DNA of 64,000 nucleotides from DASRJJ01 sp050730855 (lineage in GTDB: Bacteria > Patescibacteriota > Saccharimonadia > Saccharimonadales > UBA4665). The stretch covers positions 72,490-136,489 of the forward strand of contig JBOHNU010000002.1 in NCBI GenBank assembly GCA_050730855.1, read 5' to 3'. Both the position numbers and the translations under genes were made by a program. The notes below the pieces were generated by a model, which saw only the letters and a list, made by a program, of their open reading frames with translations, searched no databases and had not been told where the DNA came from. Positions 28,426-36,500 of the stretch are shown in pieces (the first letter of the stretch is position 1; every line of letters starts with the position of its first letter).

Positions 28426-31400
28426 ATGCGTCACTACTCATACGGGACAAACATTGCCGATTTTGACGCAGTCCGGCTAGCCGTTGCCGCGGCCGCCGAT
28501 ATCATGGACTGGTCACACGGGGAAGTTACCAAGCCGGAAACCATTAACTATAGAACCCAAAAGCCAGAGCGCGACGGTTTGTTCTGCGAGCGAATCTTTG
28601 GGCCGGTAAAGGACATCAACCCGCACGACACCAAGTACAAGGGCGTGCGCAGCCGCGAAGCCGCCGTGGACAAAAACGGCGAGCTGGTTACCAAAGCCAT
28701 CGTCCGTCGCGAGCGCATGGGTCACATCAGCTTGGCCGTACCGGTGGCGCACATCTGGTTCCTGCGCGGCACGCCAAGCGCAATCGGCTTGCTGCTCGGT
28801 GTTACTGTTAAGAACCTCGAGCGCGTGGCGTACTTTGCCAGCTACATCGTCAAGCAGGTCAAAACAGAACTGCGCGACAAACTGCGCGCCGACAAAGAAG
28901 CCGAGTTCGAAGCTGCCAAGCAGGCAATCAAACACCGCTACGAAAAAGATGCCGAAGATCCCGACGCCAACGTTAAGGCGCTGGCCGAGATGCAGACGAA
29001 AGAGCTGAGCGAGCTAGAAAAAGAGTTCGAGGCTGTCCGCGAGCAACTCGACCGCCTCGAAAAACTCAGCCTCATCAGCGAGGCCGACTACCGCGCGCTG
29101 CCAGACGATTTGCGCGCGCTTATCGAAGTAGGCATGGGCGGCAACTCAATTAAAGATCTGCTGGGCGAAATTGACCTAAAAGAGCTAATAAAGAGCTTGA
29201 ACGAAGATGCCGAAGCCGCCAAGGGTCAGCGCAAGAAGAAGCTGCTCAAGCGGCTGCGCCTACTGGAAAGCATGGAGCGCGCCGGTATCCGCCCGTCCAG
29301 CATGTGTTTGCAGGTGCTACCGGTTATTCCTCCCGACCTGCGACCGATGGTGCAACTCACCGGCGGCCGTTTTGCCACCAGTGACCTAAACGACCTCTAT
29401 CGTCGCGTGATTAACCGCAACAACCGCCTAAAGAAACTAATGGATCTAAACGCGCCGGAAGTTATCCGCCGCAACGAGCAGCGCATGCTGCAGGAAGCCG
29501 TGGACGCGTTGATCGACAACAACTCTACCCGCTCCGGCCGCGCCGTGGCCGCTACCGGCCAACGCCGCCGACTCAAATCTTTGAGCGATATGCTTAAGGG
29601 TAAGCAGGGACGCTTCCGCCAGAACTTGCTCGGCAAACGCGTTGACTACTCCGGTCGTTCAGTAATTGTTGCCGGCCCGGAACTTAAAATTAGCCAGTGT
29701 GGTCTGCCCAAGATGATGGCACTCGAGTTGTTCAAGCCATTCGTTATCGGCGAACTGATCGCCAACGAGCACGCGCACAACATCCGCAGCGCCACCCGCA
29801 TGATCGAAGTTGGCGAAACTGTGGTCTGGGACGCACTCGACGTAGTTATTAAGGGCAAGTACGTGCTCCTTAACCGTGCGCCGTCGCTGCACCGTTTGAG
29901 TATCCAGGCTTTTATGCCAGTACTCATCGAAGGCCGCGCTATCCAGCTGCACCCACTTGTATGTAAAGGCTTTAACGCCGACTTCGACGGCGACCAGATG
30001 GCTGTACACTTACCGCTATCCGACGATGCACAGGCTGAGGCTAAGAACATCATGGCTGCCAATATGAACTTACTAAAGCCCGCAGACGGCACGCCCATTT
30101 TGCACATCGAGCAAGACATGGTGCTGGGCTGTTACTACATGACGATGGACAAGGGCGAAGAAAAGGCTAGGCCGTTCAGCAGCCTGGCCGAAGCGCTGAT
30201 GGCGCAGGACGCCGGCAAAGTGACCGCGCAGACGCGCGTTCGCCTTCCATTCCGAGGCGAGGTACGCGAGACAACTCTTGGCCGACTCTTGTTTAACGAA
30301 GTTTTCCCGGAAGACTTCTCCTTCCAGGACGAAGCCATGACCAAGAAGAAATTACAAAAGGTAATGTCGCTGGTTTACACCAAGTACGGCCAGGCCAAGA
30401 CTGCCGAGATCGCCGACGAGCTGAAGCTGCTTGGCTTTAATGGCGCCACCCAATCAGGCCTGTCGATGGGCATGGGTGACTTTACCAGTATTGACGGCAT
30501 GGACGACCTCCTCAAGGGTGGGGAGGAGCGCGCCGCGGCTATTTCCGAGCAGTACGAGCAAGGCTTCATCACCGAGGACGAGCGCTACCGCCTGACTGTG
30601 GAAAACTGGACTAAAATTGACGCCCAGGTACAGGAACTGTTAGCGCAGCAAATGGCCGGACAAGGTTCGACGATGTCTATCGCCATCGACTCCGGCGCCC
30701 GCGGCAACATCAGCCAGATGAAAATGTGTGTCGGTATGTTAGGTGTGTTCTCGGACGCTTCCGGTCGCGCCATCGAGCTGCCTATTAAGTCCGGCTACAT
30801 CCAGGGTCTTGACCCGCTGGAATACTTTACCGGTACCCGCGGTACCCGCAAAGCGCTTATCGACATTGCCCTAAAGACCGCTGACGCCGGGTATCTAACC
30901 CGCCGTCTGGTCGACGTCGCCCAAGACGTATTTACCCTAGACGACGAAGAACAGAACGATCCCGGCTTTGCCATGCTCCGTGCCGATGCCGAAGAAATCG
31001 GCGTCCCATACGCTAACCGTTTGGAGGGTCGATTTGCTGCCGCGACTGTTAAGGGCTATCTCAAGCGCGGCGAACAAATTACCCGTGAAGTTGCCGAAAA
31101 GATCGAAGCCGACGACAAGCTCGACGGCGTAAAAATCATGAGCGTGCTCAGCGCATCGTCGGTACGCGGCGTGCCTAAAAAATCCTATGGGGTTGACCCG
31201 GCTACCGGTTTGCTCGTGGCGCCATTCCACCCGATTGGCGTTATCGCTGCTCAATCTATTGGGGAGCCTGGCACGCAGCTAAGCCTCGACTCCAAGCACC
31301 GTTCCGGCGCAGTCACGGCCGACGATACCGCCCAAGGCTTGAGTCGTATCGAAGAATTGTTCGAAGTCCGCACACCGAAGGGTCAAGCCTACCTCACCGA

Positions 31401-32217
31401 CATCTCCGGCACCGCCAAGGTGTGGGAAGAGGGCGAGCGCTACGTGGTGCAGGTGACTGCCAACGACAAAGCGCAACTGGCATTTGAACTAGGCGAGCGC
31501 GTTGCCAAAGTAAAAAACAAAACGGATGTAGCTGTAGGTGACGTATTGGCCAGCAACGAGGACGGCTCCAACCCGATCATCGCGCCAATGGCCGGCAAAG
31601 CGCACATCACCGGCAAAGAGGTTGTGATCACGCCAAACGGCCAAAGCGTCGTCCGCTACGAAATCCCCGGCTTCAAGCAGATAATGCTACAAGATGGACA
31701 GCAAGTCGAGGCCGGTCAGCGCCTGACCAACGGTTCTATAAACCTGCCGGAACTGATGCGCCTGCAAGGTGTGGAGGCTACCCAGCGCTACATCATGAAC
31801 GAAATCCTCAGGATATTTGCCGGGCAAGGGCAGAATATTGCCGACAAACACCTCGAGATTATCGTGCGCGCCATGTTTAGCCGCGTGCAGATAGAGGACG
31901 CAGGCGATAGTGAGTTCGTAACCGGCGACGTAGTTAGCAAGCTGGCCGTTGTGGAAGCCAATGAAGCGCTCGTTGCCAAGGGCAAGCAGCCGGCGCAGGT
32001 AACCCAGCTGCTGCTTGGCATTACTAAGTCTTCTTTAAGCACCGACTCGTTCCTTAGCGCCGCCTCGTTCCAAGACACCACCCGCGTACTGATTAGCGCC
32101 GCAACATCCGGCCGCGTGGACAAGCTGTTCGGCCTTAAGGAAAACGTAATCTTAGGGCGCAAGATTCCAGTCGGCACCGGCCACAAAGTCGACGCCGAAG
32201 TAGCGGCCGAAGATTAA
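28426..32217 (+). CDS. rpoC: RNA polymerase beta' subunit lacking both zinc sites
   Basis: A 1263-residue beta' subunit starting at ATG 28426, one base after the rpoB stop and with AAGGAGG upstream. The catalytic NADFDGDQMAVH is intact (Asp 519, 521 and 523). In the N-terminal zinc-ribbon region the alignment to E. coli is gapless, but the four cysteines are Pro66, Asp68, Val81 and Asn84. In the second zinc site three cysteines are Ala910, Pro917 and Ser920, and the fourth is also missing. A coiled, Glu/Lys-rich insertion (about residues 155-235) precedes the clamp helices. Rudder, bridge-helix and trigger-loop regions look ordinary. Confidence 0.97.
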   Translation: MRHYSYGTNIADFDAVRLAVAAAADIMDWSHGEVTKPETINYRTQKPERDGLFCERIFGPVKDINPHDTKYKGVRSREAAVDKNGELVTKAIVRRERMGHISLAVPVAHIWFLRGTPSAIGLLLGVTVKNLERVAYFASYIVKQVKTELRDKLRADKEAEFEAAKQAIKHRYEKDAEDPDANVKALAEMQTKELSELEKEFEAVREQLDRLEKLSLISEADYRALPDDLRALIEVGMGGNSIKDLLGEIDLKELIKSLNEDAEAAKGQRKKKLLKRLRLLESMERAGIRPSSMCLQVLPVIPPDLRPMVQLTGGRFATSDLNDLYRRVINRNNRLKKLMDLNAPEVIRRNEQRMLQEAVDALIDNNSTRSGRAVAATGQRRRLKSLSDMLKGKQGRFRQNLLGKRVDYSGRSVIVAGPELKISQCGLPKMMALELFKPFVIGELIANEHAHNIRSATRMIEVGETVVWDALDVVIKGKYVLLNRAPSLHRLSIQAFMPVLIEGRAIQLHPLVCKGFNADFDGDQMAVHLPLSDDAQAEAKNIMAANMNLLKPADGTPILHIEQDMVLGCYYMTMDKGEEKARPFSSLAEALMAQDAGKVTAQTRVRLPFRGEVRETTLGRLLFNEVFPEDFSFQDEAMTKKKLQKVMSLVYTKYGQAKTAEIADELKLLGFNGATQSGLSMGMGDFTSIDGMDDLLKGGEERAAAISEQYEQGFITEDERYRLTVENWTKIDAQVQELLAQQMAGQGSTMSIAIDSGARGNISQMKMCVGMLGVFSDASGRAIELPIKSGYIQGLDPLEYFTGTRGTRKALIDIALKTADAGYLTRRLVDVAQDVFTLDDEEQNDPGFAMLRADAEEIGVPYANRLEGRFAAATVKGYLKRGEQITREVAEKIEADDKLDGVKIMSVLSASSVRGVPKKSYGVDPATGLLVAPFHPIGVIAAQSIGEPGTQLSLDSKHRSGAVTADDTAQGLSRIEELFEVRTPKGQAYLTDISGTAKVWEEGERYVVQVTANDKAQLAFELGERVAKVKNKTDVAVGDVLASNEDGSNPIIAPMAGKAHITGKEVVITPNGQSVVRYEIPGFKQIMLQDGQQVEAGQRLTNGSINLPELMRLQGVEATQRYIMNEILRIFAGQGQNIADKHLEIIVRAMFSRVQIEDAGDSEFVTGDVVSKLAVVEANEALVAKGKQPAQVTQLLLGITKSSLSTDSFLSAASFQDTTRVLISAATSGRVDKLFGLKENVILGRKIPVGTGHKVDAEVAAED

Positions 32218-32221
32218 CCGG

Positions 32222-32250
32222 TTGCCGCAAGTCAGATTACCTGTTAAAAT
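32222..32250 (+). promoter_or_regulatory. rpsL (str operon) promoter
   Basis: TTGCCG (32222-32227), 17-base spacer, TAAAAT (32245-32250), preceded by TGT. It leaves a leader of about 100 nt before rpsL with AGGAG as ribosome site. Confidence 0.6.
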
Positions 32251-32358
32251 AAGTTCATTACCAATAAGCAGTCCGAGCTAGGCGGCAAAAGGCAAGGCAG
32301 AGTTGGCACTCGCCTTAGCCTCGCCTATCGCAGTAGATTGCACAAGTTAGGAGCATAA

Positions 32359-32772
32359 ATGCCAACAATCAACCAACTGGTTCGCAAGCCGCGTTCTAAG
32401 ACGACTGTCAAAAGCAAGTCGCCGGCGTTGCAGCGCATAACCAACAACCTCAAGACCAGGTCGTACGAAAAGGCATCACCGCTAAAGCGCGGCGTATGTG
32501 TGAAGGTTACTACCAAAACACCAAAGAAGCCGAACTCAGCTTTGCGTAAGGTTGCCCGCGTGCGTCTTAGCAACAGCCAAGAAGTGTGGGCTTACATCGG
32601 TGGCGAGGGTCACAACCTGCAAGAACACGCTGTTGTGCTGGTGCGCGGTGGCCGCGTAAAGGACCTTCCGGGTGTGCGTTATCATATTGTTCGTGGTAGC
32701 CTCGACCTCCAAGGTGTACAAAACCGCAAGCAGGGCCGTTCCAAATACGGTGCCAAAAAGGAGGGCAAATAG
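32359..32772 (+). CDS. rpsL: 30S ribosomal protein S12
   Basis: 137 residues. Contains KKPNSALRK and VKDLPGVRYH, the two decoding-site segments (streptomycin-resistance positions Lys and the DLPG Asp are wild type). The lysine-rich C-terminus is normal. AGGAG precedes the ATG. The stop is immediately followed by the rpsG ATG. Confidence 0.97.
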   Translation: MPTINQLVRKPRSKTTVKSKSPALQRITNNLKTRSYEKASPLKRGVCVKVTTKTPKKPNSALRKVARVRLSNSQEVWAYIGGEGHNLQEHAVVLVRGGRVKDLPGVRYHIVRGSLDLQGVQNRKQGRSKYGAKKEGK

Positions 32773-33252
32773 ATGCCACGCCACACAACTAAAGCGCTGG
32801 TGCGCGAAGCTGCTCCAGACCGCCTGTACAACAACCAGCAAGTTACCCGTGTTATTAACCGTGTGATGCAAAACGGCAAGAAACAGCTTGCCGAAAAGCT
32901 CGTATATGACGGCATGGAAAAAGCTGCAAAGAAGTTGAAAGTCGAAAGTCCGCTCGAAGTCTTTGAGCAAGCAATGGGCAATGTTCGTCCGCACATGGAG
33001 ACTCGTTCTCGCCGCGTTGGTGGTGCGAACTACCAAATTCCATTTGAAGTTCGCGGTCAACGCCAAAATCACCTTACAACTATGTGGTTTGTGCAAGCCG
33101 CTCGCGCACGCAAAGGCATGAGCATGGCTGACCGAATTGCAGCCGAGTTAGCCGAAGCCTACAACAACCAGGGTTCTGCCGTCAAAAAGAAGGAAGACAC
33201 CCACAAGATGGCTGACGCCAACCGCGCCTTCGCGCACTTCGCCCGCGGCTAA
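32773..33252 (+). CDS. rpsG: 30S ribosomal protein S7
   Basis: 159 residues, normal length. Starts MPRHTTKALVREAAPD and contains GKKQLAEKLVYDGME, NVRPHMETRSRRVGG and the C-terminal EDTHKMADANRAFAHF, all typical of the 16S 3'-domain organiser S7. fusA does not follow directly: an ATP-grasp/RiPP island of about 3.2 kb intervenes. Confidence 0.97.
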   Translation: MPRHTTKALVREAAPDRLYNNQQVTRVINRVMQNGKKQLAEKLVYDGMEKAAKKLKVESPLEVFEQAMGNVRPHMETRSRRVGGANYQIPFEVRGQRQNHLTTMWFVQAARARKGMSMADRIAAELAEAYNNQGSAVKKKEDTHKMADANRAFAHFARG

Positions 33253-33283
33253 CATATGGTTCGCCGTACATGATGCTATTACT

Positions 33284-33301
33284 AGCCTGAGAGGCTTTGT
33301 T
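33284..33301 (+). terminator. Weak hairpin after rpsG
   Basis: AGCCT-GAG-AGGCT (33284-33296) followed by TTGTT. Short stem; a possible 3' end of the rpsL-rpsG transcript in the 88-base gap before the convergent ATP-grasp gene. Confidence 0.3.
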
Positions 33302-33340
33302 ATGGGCTCATTGGACGTGTGAGTATTACCCGCACAGTCG

Positions 33341-34300
33341 CTACTTTGCTAGCGTTTCTGCTATAGCCTTGCCGATAGGCAAGCCAGCCTCTTCTTCCAC
33401 AAAAGCCCATTGGCCATTGGGATTGTTTTCTAAAAACCAAAACTTGCCTTTCTTATCAAGCACGAGATCTAGTGCTCCGAACTCTAGTCCTAGCTGCTTA
33501 ACGTGGGTAACGCACAACTTCGCTATTTGCGGAGGGAGATCGAACATTTCGAAATGAATCGAATTATCTGTTTCAGTGAATCGCCAGTCACGCACCATCG
33601 AGTTTTCTTTCTCTAGGGCACCGCTCCTGATTGCCGCGCTGAATGTCTTATTGCCAACAACAGTGACACGGACGTCAAAGTCCGGTTCAATTAGTTGTTG
33701 GAAAATAGCTGGTGCGAGGTAGAGGTGATCGAATGTCGTTGCGCCCTGGTGCAGCTTTCGGGCGAATAAGCCTTTATAAAGTCCGTCTTCTTTGAAAAAG
33801 ACAATTTTTATTGGTTTAAAAATAATTGTCCGATGGAGGTAAAGAAATTCGGAAGCTGCAAGTTTTGAAGATGTACAGATAGTGTCAGGTACATTAAAAC
33901 CCAAACGCCTGGCTAGCGAAAGCTGCAAAAGCTTATTTTCCGCCCGGTACATGGCAAAGTAGTCCGAAATCCAGAGGGCGCTTTCAAACTGGGTCCTTAG
34001 CAGCCAGTTAAATGTTTGTGAGGCGCTCACAGCATAATCTGTAGGCCCCTGTTCATGGGAGATGTCCTTAGCGAAAATAGGCTGCGGCTTTCTGTACCAA
34101 ACGCTCTTTGCGTTGATAGGCTTGCCCCCTAGTTCTACGCAAAAGTTTAGAGATTTTTTTGACCAGCGGTAGGTTAGCGGAGTCTCGTCCTTGACAATCC
34201 CGAGACTATCGATGAGAATCATCGGTGCCGAAAGGTGTCGCTGCACAAATTCAATATGAGCGTCATCTTTCCCGGAAATAACCACTATGGATCTGGGCAT
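33341..34300 (-). CDS. MvdC/MvdD-type ATP-grasp peptide ligase 1
   Basis: A 319-residue ATP-grasp enzyme. It has a pre-ATP-grasp N-terminal domain (about 1-120), an ATP-binding lysine in TIIFKPIK, DFDVRVTVVG, and near the end a metal/ATP-binding Asp and the signature FWFLENNPNGQWAFVEE. That signature is characteristic of ligases that make ester or amide side-chain crosslinks in graspetides (microviridin family). Its start is 16 bases after the small precursor-like gene on the same strand. It is about half identical by eye to the second ATP-grasp (35082-36071), especially over the last 120 residues. It should act in the cytoplasm on the adjacent peptide. Confidence 0.85.
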   Translation of the reverse strand: MPRSIVVISGKDDAHIEFVQRHLSAPMILIDSLGIVKDETPLTYRWSKKSLNFCVELGGKPINAKSVWYRKPQPIFAKDISHEQGPTDYAVSASQTFNWLLRTQFESALWISDYFAMYRAENKLLQLSLARRLGFNVPDTICTSSKLAASEFLYLHRTIIFKPIKIVFFKEDGLYKGLFARKLHQGATTFDHLYLAPAIFQQLIEPDFDVRVTVVGNKTFSAAIRSGALEKENSMVRDWRFTETDNSIHFEMFDLPPQIAKLCVTHVKQLGLEFGALDLVLDKKGKFWFLENNPNGQWAFVEEEAGLPIGKAIAETLAK

Positions 34301-34316
34301 ACGTTAACAGTAACAA

Positions 34317-34580
34317 TTAAAAAGGATCCGTTGGCATGTCACTCGGCGGATCGTCCTGTCCGTTGTTTGTCATACGCGAGCCGGTCAGGGTTCTGCTAGC
34401 CATTTTTGCTGGCATAAAACTTTCCGTTAGATTTGCTCCAAAAGGTGTAGCTCCCGAGTCTAGCGCACTTTCGATAAGCCTATTTATGGTGAGTTCACCT
34501 ATTTTTAGTGAACCCTCCGGATTGGACAGGCTTCCATCTGTGGAATGCGCTACATTTTCGGGACTCAACACAACGAACAT
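34317..34580 (-). CDS. Putative graspetide precursor peptide 1
   Basis: An 87-residue peptide. The first 45 residues look like a leader, with a helix ELTINRLIESALDSG. Then comes PFGANL, shared with precursor 2 and placed like the PFFARFL ligase-recognition motif of microviridins. The remaining 36 residues are rich in Thr, Ser and Asp (TLTGSRMTNNG, then DDPPSDMPTDPF), suitable as ester/amide donors and acceptors. ATG 34580 has no Shine-Dalgarno and overlaps a possible AATAAT -10 box. An in-frame GTG at 34571, seven bases after that box, is an alternative leaderless start. Confidence 0.65.
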   Translation of the reverse strand: MFVVLSPENVAHSTDGSLSNPEGSLKIGELTINRLIESALDSGATPFGANLTESFMPAKMASRTLTGSRMTNNGQDDPPSDMPTDPF

Positions 34581-34607
34581 TATTACTCAAAAAAAAGTGG
34601 TTGGCAA
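34571..34607 (-). promoter_or_regulatory. Possible promoter of precursor 1
   Basis: Minus strand TTGCCA (plus 34602-34607), 17-base spacer containing eight Ts, AATAAT (plus 34579-34584). If used, translation would begin leaderless at GTG 34571. The rest of the 231-base intergenic region to 34811 holds the opposing promoter and no gene. Confidence 0.35.
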
Positions 34608-34745
34608 GACACGGACTAAGTTGCTATTGTTCGAGCAATCAGACCTTGGAGTAAGACGGCGAATTATTCTTGGTGTGGAATTGACTACAATAGCTAGGAG
34701 CGCAACAGAGAATTCTAATTGTTCCACCCTAGTTTAGAATCATCC

Positions 34746-34774
34746 TTGACTTGCGATGCCAGTAGGATTAAATT
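34746..34774 (+). promoter_or_regulatory. Possible promoter of precursor 2
   Basis: TTGACT (34746-34751), 17-base spacer, TAAATT (34769-34774). AAAGAAAGGA, a Shine-Dalgarno, precedes the precursor ATG. Confidence 0.4.
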
Positions 34775-34811
34775 TGTATTATATAAACTTTTAAAGAAAG
34801 GATTTATACTT

Positions 34812-35078
34812 ATGGCCGGCAATCAACTTAGAGACGTAGGCATGCAGTCATTCGTGAATTTCGCACCGGCTACACCGGAAGTTACTGATAGACAGGTTGA
34901 CCCTAAAACAGCTCTGGCGGCACTTTCCATGAACGAAGTGCAGCCTTTTGGGGCAGATTTGATGACACCTGCCGCTCCAAAGCCAGGCGAATTGCATGGC
35001 GAGAGGAATACTCCTCATACAACCTGCATAGTACAAGGACATGGCAAGAATACGTATCGCATGACAGACGACGACTAA
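34812..35078 (+). CDS. Putative graspetide precursor peptide 2
   Basis: An 88-residue peptide starting at ATG 34812, which has AAAGGA upstream; the longer frame from 34719 lacks this. The leader half contains a helix (TALAALSMNEV) leading into PFGADL, the motif shared with precursor 1. The C-terminal 38 residues hold TPHTTC and end in NTYRMTDDD, with clustered Thr and terminal Asp that could form side-chain ester links. Precursor 1 also has RMT followed by acidic residues. Three bases separate it from the ATP-grasp gene, implying one transcript. Confidence 0.7.
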   Translation: MAGNQLRDVGMQSFVNFAPATPEVTDRQVDPKTALAALSMNEVQPFGADLMTPAAPKPGELHGERNTPHTTCIVQGHGKNTYRMTDDD

Positions 35079-35081
35079 ATT

Positions 35082-36071
35082 ATGTCCAAGCATGCGACCG
35101 TTGTCATTTTAAGTGACAAGAACGATGCGCACTTGCCATTTGTGACGCGCCACCTGGTGGCGCGTCACATTGTCATTGACCCAGCGCAAATGCAATACGG
35201 TGTTGAGCTTTCCTATGCCATAAGAAAGGGTGTATTGCGTGTACTGTACGACGGGACTGTTCTCGATAGTCTAGGCGGCGAAGTCGTGTCTGTATGGTGC
35301 AGAAAGCCACAGGATTTTACGATGGGCTTGCTGCCAGTAAGCGAGGATTACGTCCACTACGCTGCGAGCGCTTCGCAGGGTCATGCTGATATTTTGCGGA
35401 GCTTGTTTCCAAATGCTCTATGGGTTTCCGATTACTACCGAATGAAGCGGGCTAGTAGTAAGCCATGGCAACTCCAGGTTGCGCATCAGATCGGATTCAG
35501 CACTCCGGACACGCTTATGACCTCCTCTAATGAGGCCGCTAAAAGATTTCTTGAAAAGCACAAGACAGTAATCGTCAAAACGCTAGCGAAAGTCTTCCCG
35601 CATGCGTCCGATCCCAACAGCAAGCCGGTGGCTTTCTTTGCAAAGAAGCTAACATTAGGCGACAGCGTACATTTGACAGGTTTAGAAGTTGCGCCGGCAA
35701 TTTTTCAGCAGGCTATTGATGTTGACGTTGACATACGTGTGTCTGTAGTGGGAGACGAAGTTTTTGCGGCAACCATTCGAGGCAGCGCTATTGATAAAGC
35801 CGATAGTACAGTTAGGGACTGGCGGATAGCACACTGCGAGGGCGATATGTTAATTGAACCATACGACCTCCCGAAAGATATAGCCAGAATGTGCATACAA
35901 CACGTCAAGGCGTTGGGCCTTTGCTTCGGAGCGATAGATATTGTTAAAGACAAGAGGGGCTTCTACTGGTTCCTAGAAAACAACCCCAATGGCCAATGGG
36001 CTTTTGTGGAAGAAGAAACCGGACAACCAATAGGTAAGGCAGTGGCTCAACTGCTGGAGAGTCGTCATTGA
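35082..36071 (+). CDS. MvdC/MvdD-type ATP-grasp peptide ligase 2
   Basis: A 329-residue paralogue of the ligase at 33341-34300. It has TVIVKTLAKVF (ATP lysine region), VDIRVSVVG, TVRDWRIA, CFGAIDIV and FYWFLENNPNGQWAFVEEE. The N-terminal domain starts ATVVILSDKNDAHLPFV, matching SIVVISGKDDAHIEFV of ligase 1. It is immediately downstream of precursor 2 and divergent from the first pair. It is expected to bind the PFGADL helix of its peptide and activate Asp/Glu carboxylates with ATP (family knowledge; not shown here). The stop overlaps the next, convergent frame by seven bases. Confidence 0.87.
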   Translation: MSKHATVVILSDKNDAHLPFVTRHLVARHIVIDPAQMQYGVELSYAIRKGVLRVLYDGTVLDSLGGEVVSVWCRKPQDFTMGLLPVSEDYVHYAASASQGHADILRSLFPNALWVSDYYRMKRASSKPWQLQVAHQIGFSTPDTLMTSSNEAAKRFLEKHKTVIVKTLAKVFPHASDPNSKPVAFFAKKLTLGDSVHLTGLEVAPAIFQQAIDVDVDIRVSVVGDEVFAATIRGSAIDKADSTVRDWRIAHCEGDMLIEPYDLPKDIARMCIQHVKALGLCFGAIDIVKDKRGFYWFLENNPNGQWAFVEEETGQPIGKAVAQLLESRH

Positions 36072-36352
36072 GCTGAAGGTTCTAAAGCATAGTTTTCGCC
36101 CACAGCTAATAGTGGTCGTTTCGGCTGACTAGGAGCGGGTGGTGGGCGTTTGGTGGGCACCGGGCGTGGCGGAGTCTTTTTTGGCTGTTCCGGTGGCTTT
36201 GAGGGAGGTTTCGGATCGCCACTGTTAACAGCCTGGACATCTCTCCATCTTGTGAGACCTTCTAAACAAAAGGAAGCATCGACAGTCAAACTCGCATAGT
36301 GAGGCTCGGACTCCGCAATTATCTGATCCCTTACTAACTCGAATGCTGGCAT
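36065..36352 (-). CDS. Hypothetical proline-rich protein at the island edge
   Basis: A 95-residue frame. The first 45 residues look folded (MPAFELVRDQII, SFCLEGLTRW). The next 40 are Pro/Lys/Arg-rich, with PPSKPPEQPKK and KRPPPAPSQPKR. No Shine-Dalgarno; TATGAT lies nine bases before ATG on the minus strand. No PFGA motif, so it is not obviously a third precursor. It could be an accessory part of the RiPP island, or a spurious frame. Confidence 0.4.
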   Translation of the reverse strand: MPAFELVRDQIIAESEPHYASLTVDASFCLEGLTRWRDVQAVNSGDPKPPSKPPEQPKKTPPRPVPTKRPPPAPSQPKRPLLAVGENYALEPSAQ

Positions 36353-36411
36353 GATTTGTAAATCATAGACTACTTTGAGTTATTAGCCTAGCTCTAAACA
36401 GGTTTTTTTGC

Positions 36412-36417
36412 TAAAAT
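36412..36417 (+). promoter_or_regulatory. -10 box upstream of fusA
   Basis: TAAAAT preceded by TTTTTTTGC; weak -35. It gives fusA its own promoter with a leader of about 75 nt, needed because the island separates it from rpsG. Near the ATG the leader reads AAAGGTTAATTACTACCACT, a weak ribosome site. Confidence 0.4.
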
Positions 36418-36500
36418 ACTCTAGAAGTGTTGTTTTTGCCCTCTCTCAGTCGGCAGGTGACAACTGGATACAAAGTAAATAAAGGTTAATTACTACCACT

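Noticed and set aside
32305..32325. GTTGGCACTCGCC near rpsL, resembling a CIRCE half-site
   Set aside because: No GAGTGC partner at nine bases, so not a CIRCE operator.
34336..34737. 133-residue plus-strand frame over precursor 1
   Set aside because: It is antisense to the precursor, contains low-complexity Ser/Ile sequence and crosses the divergent promoter region.
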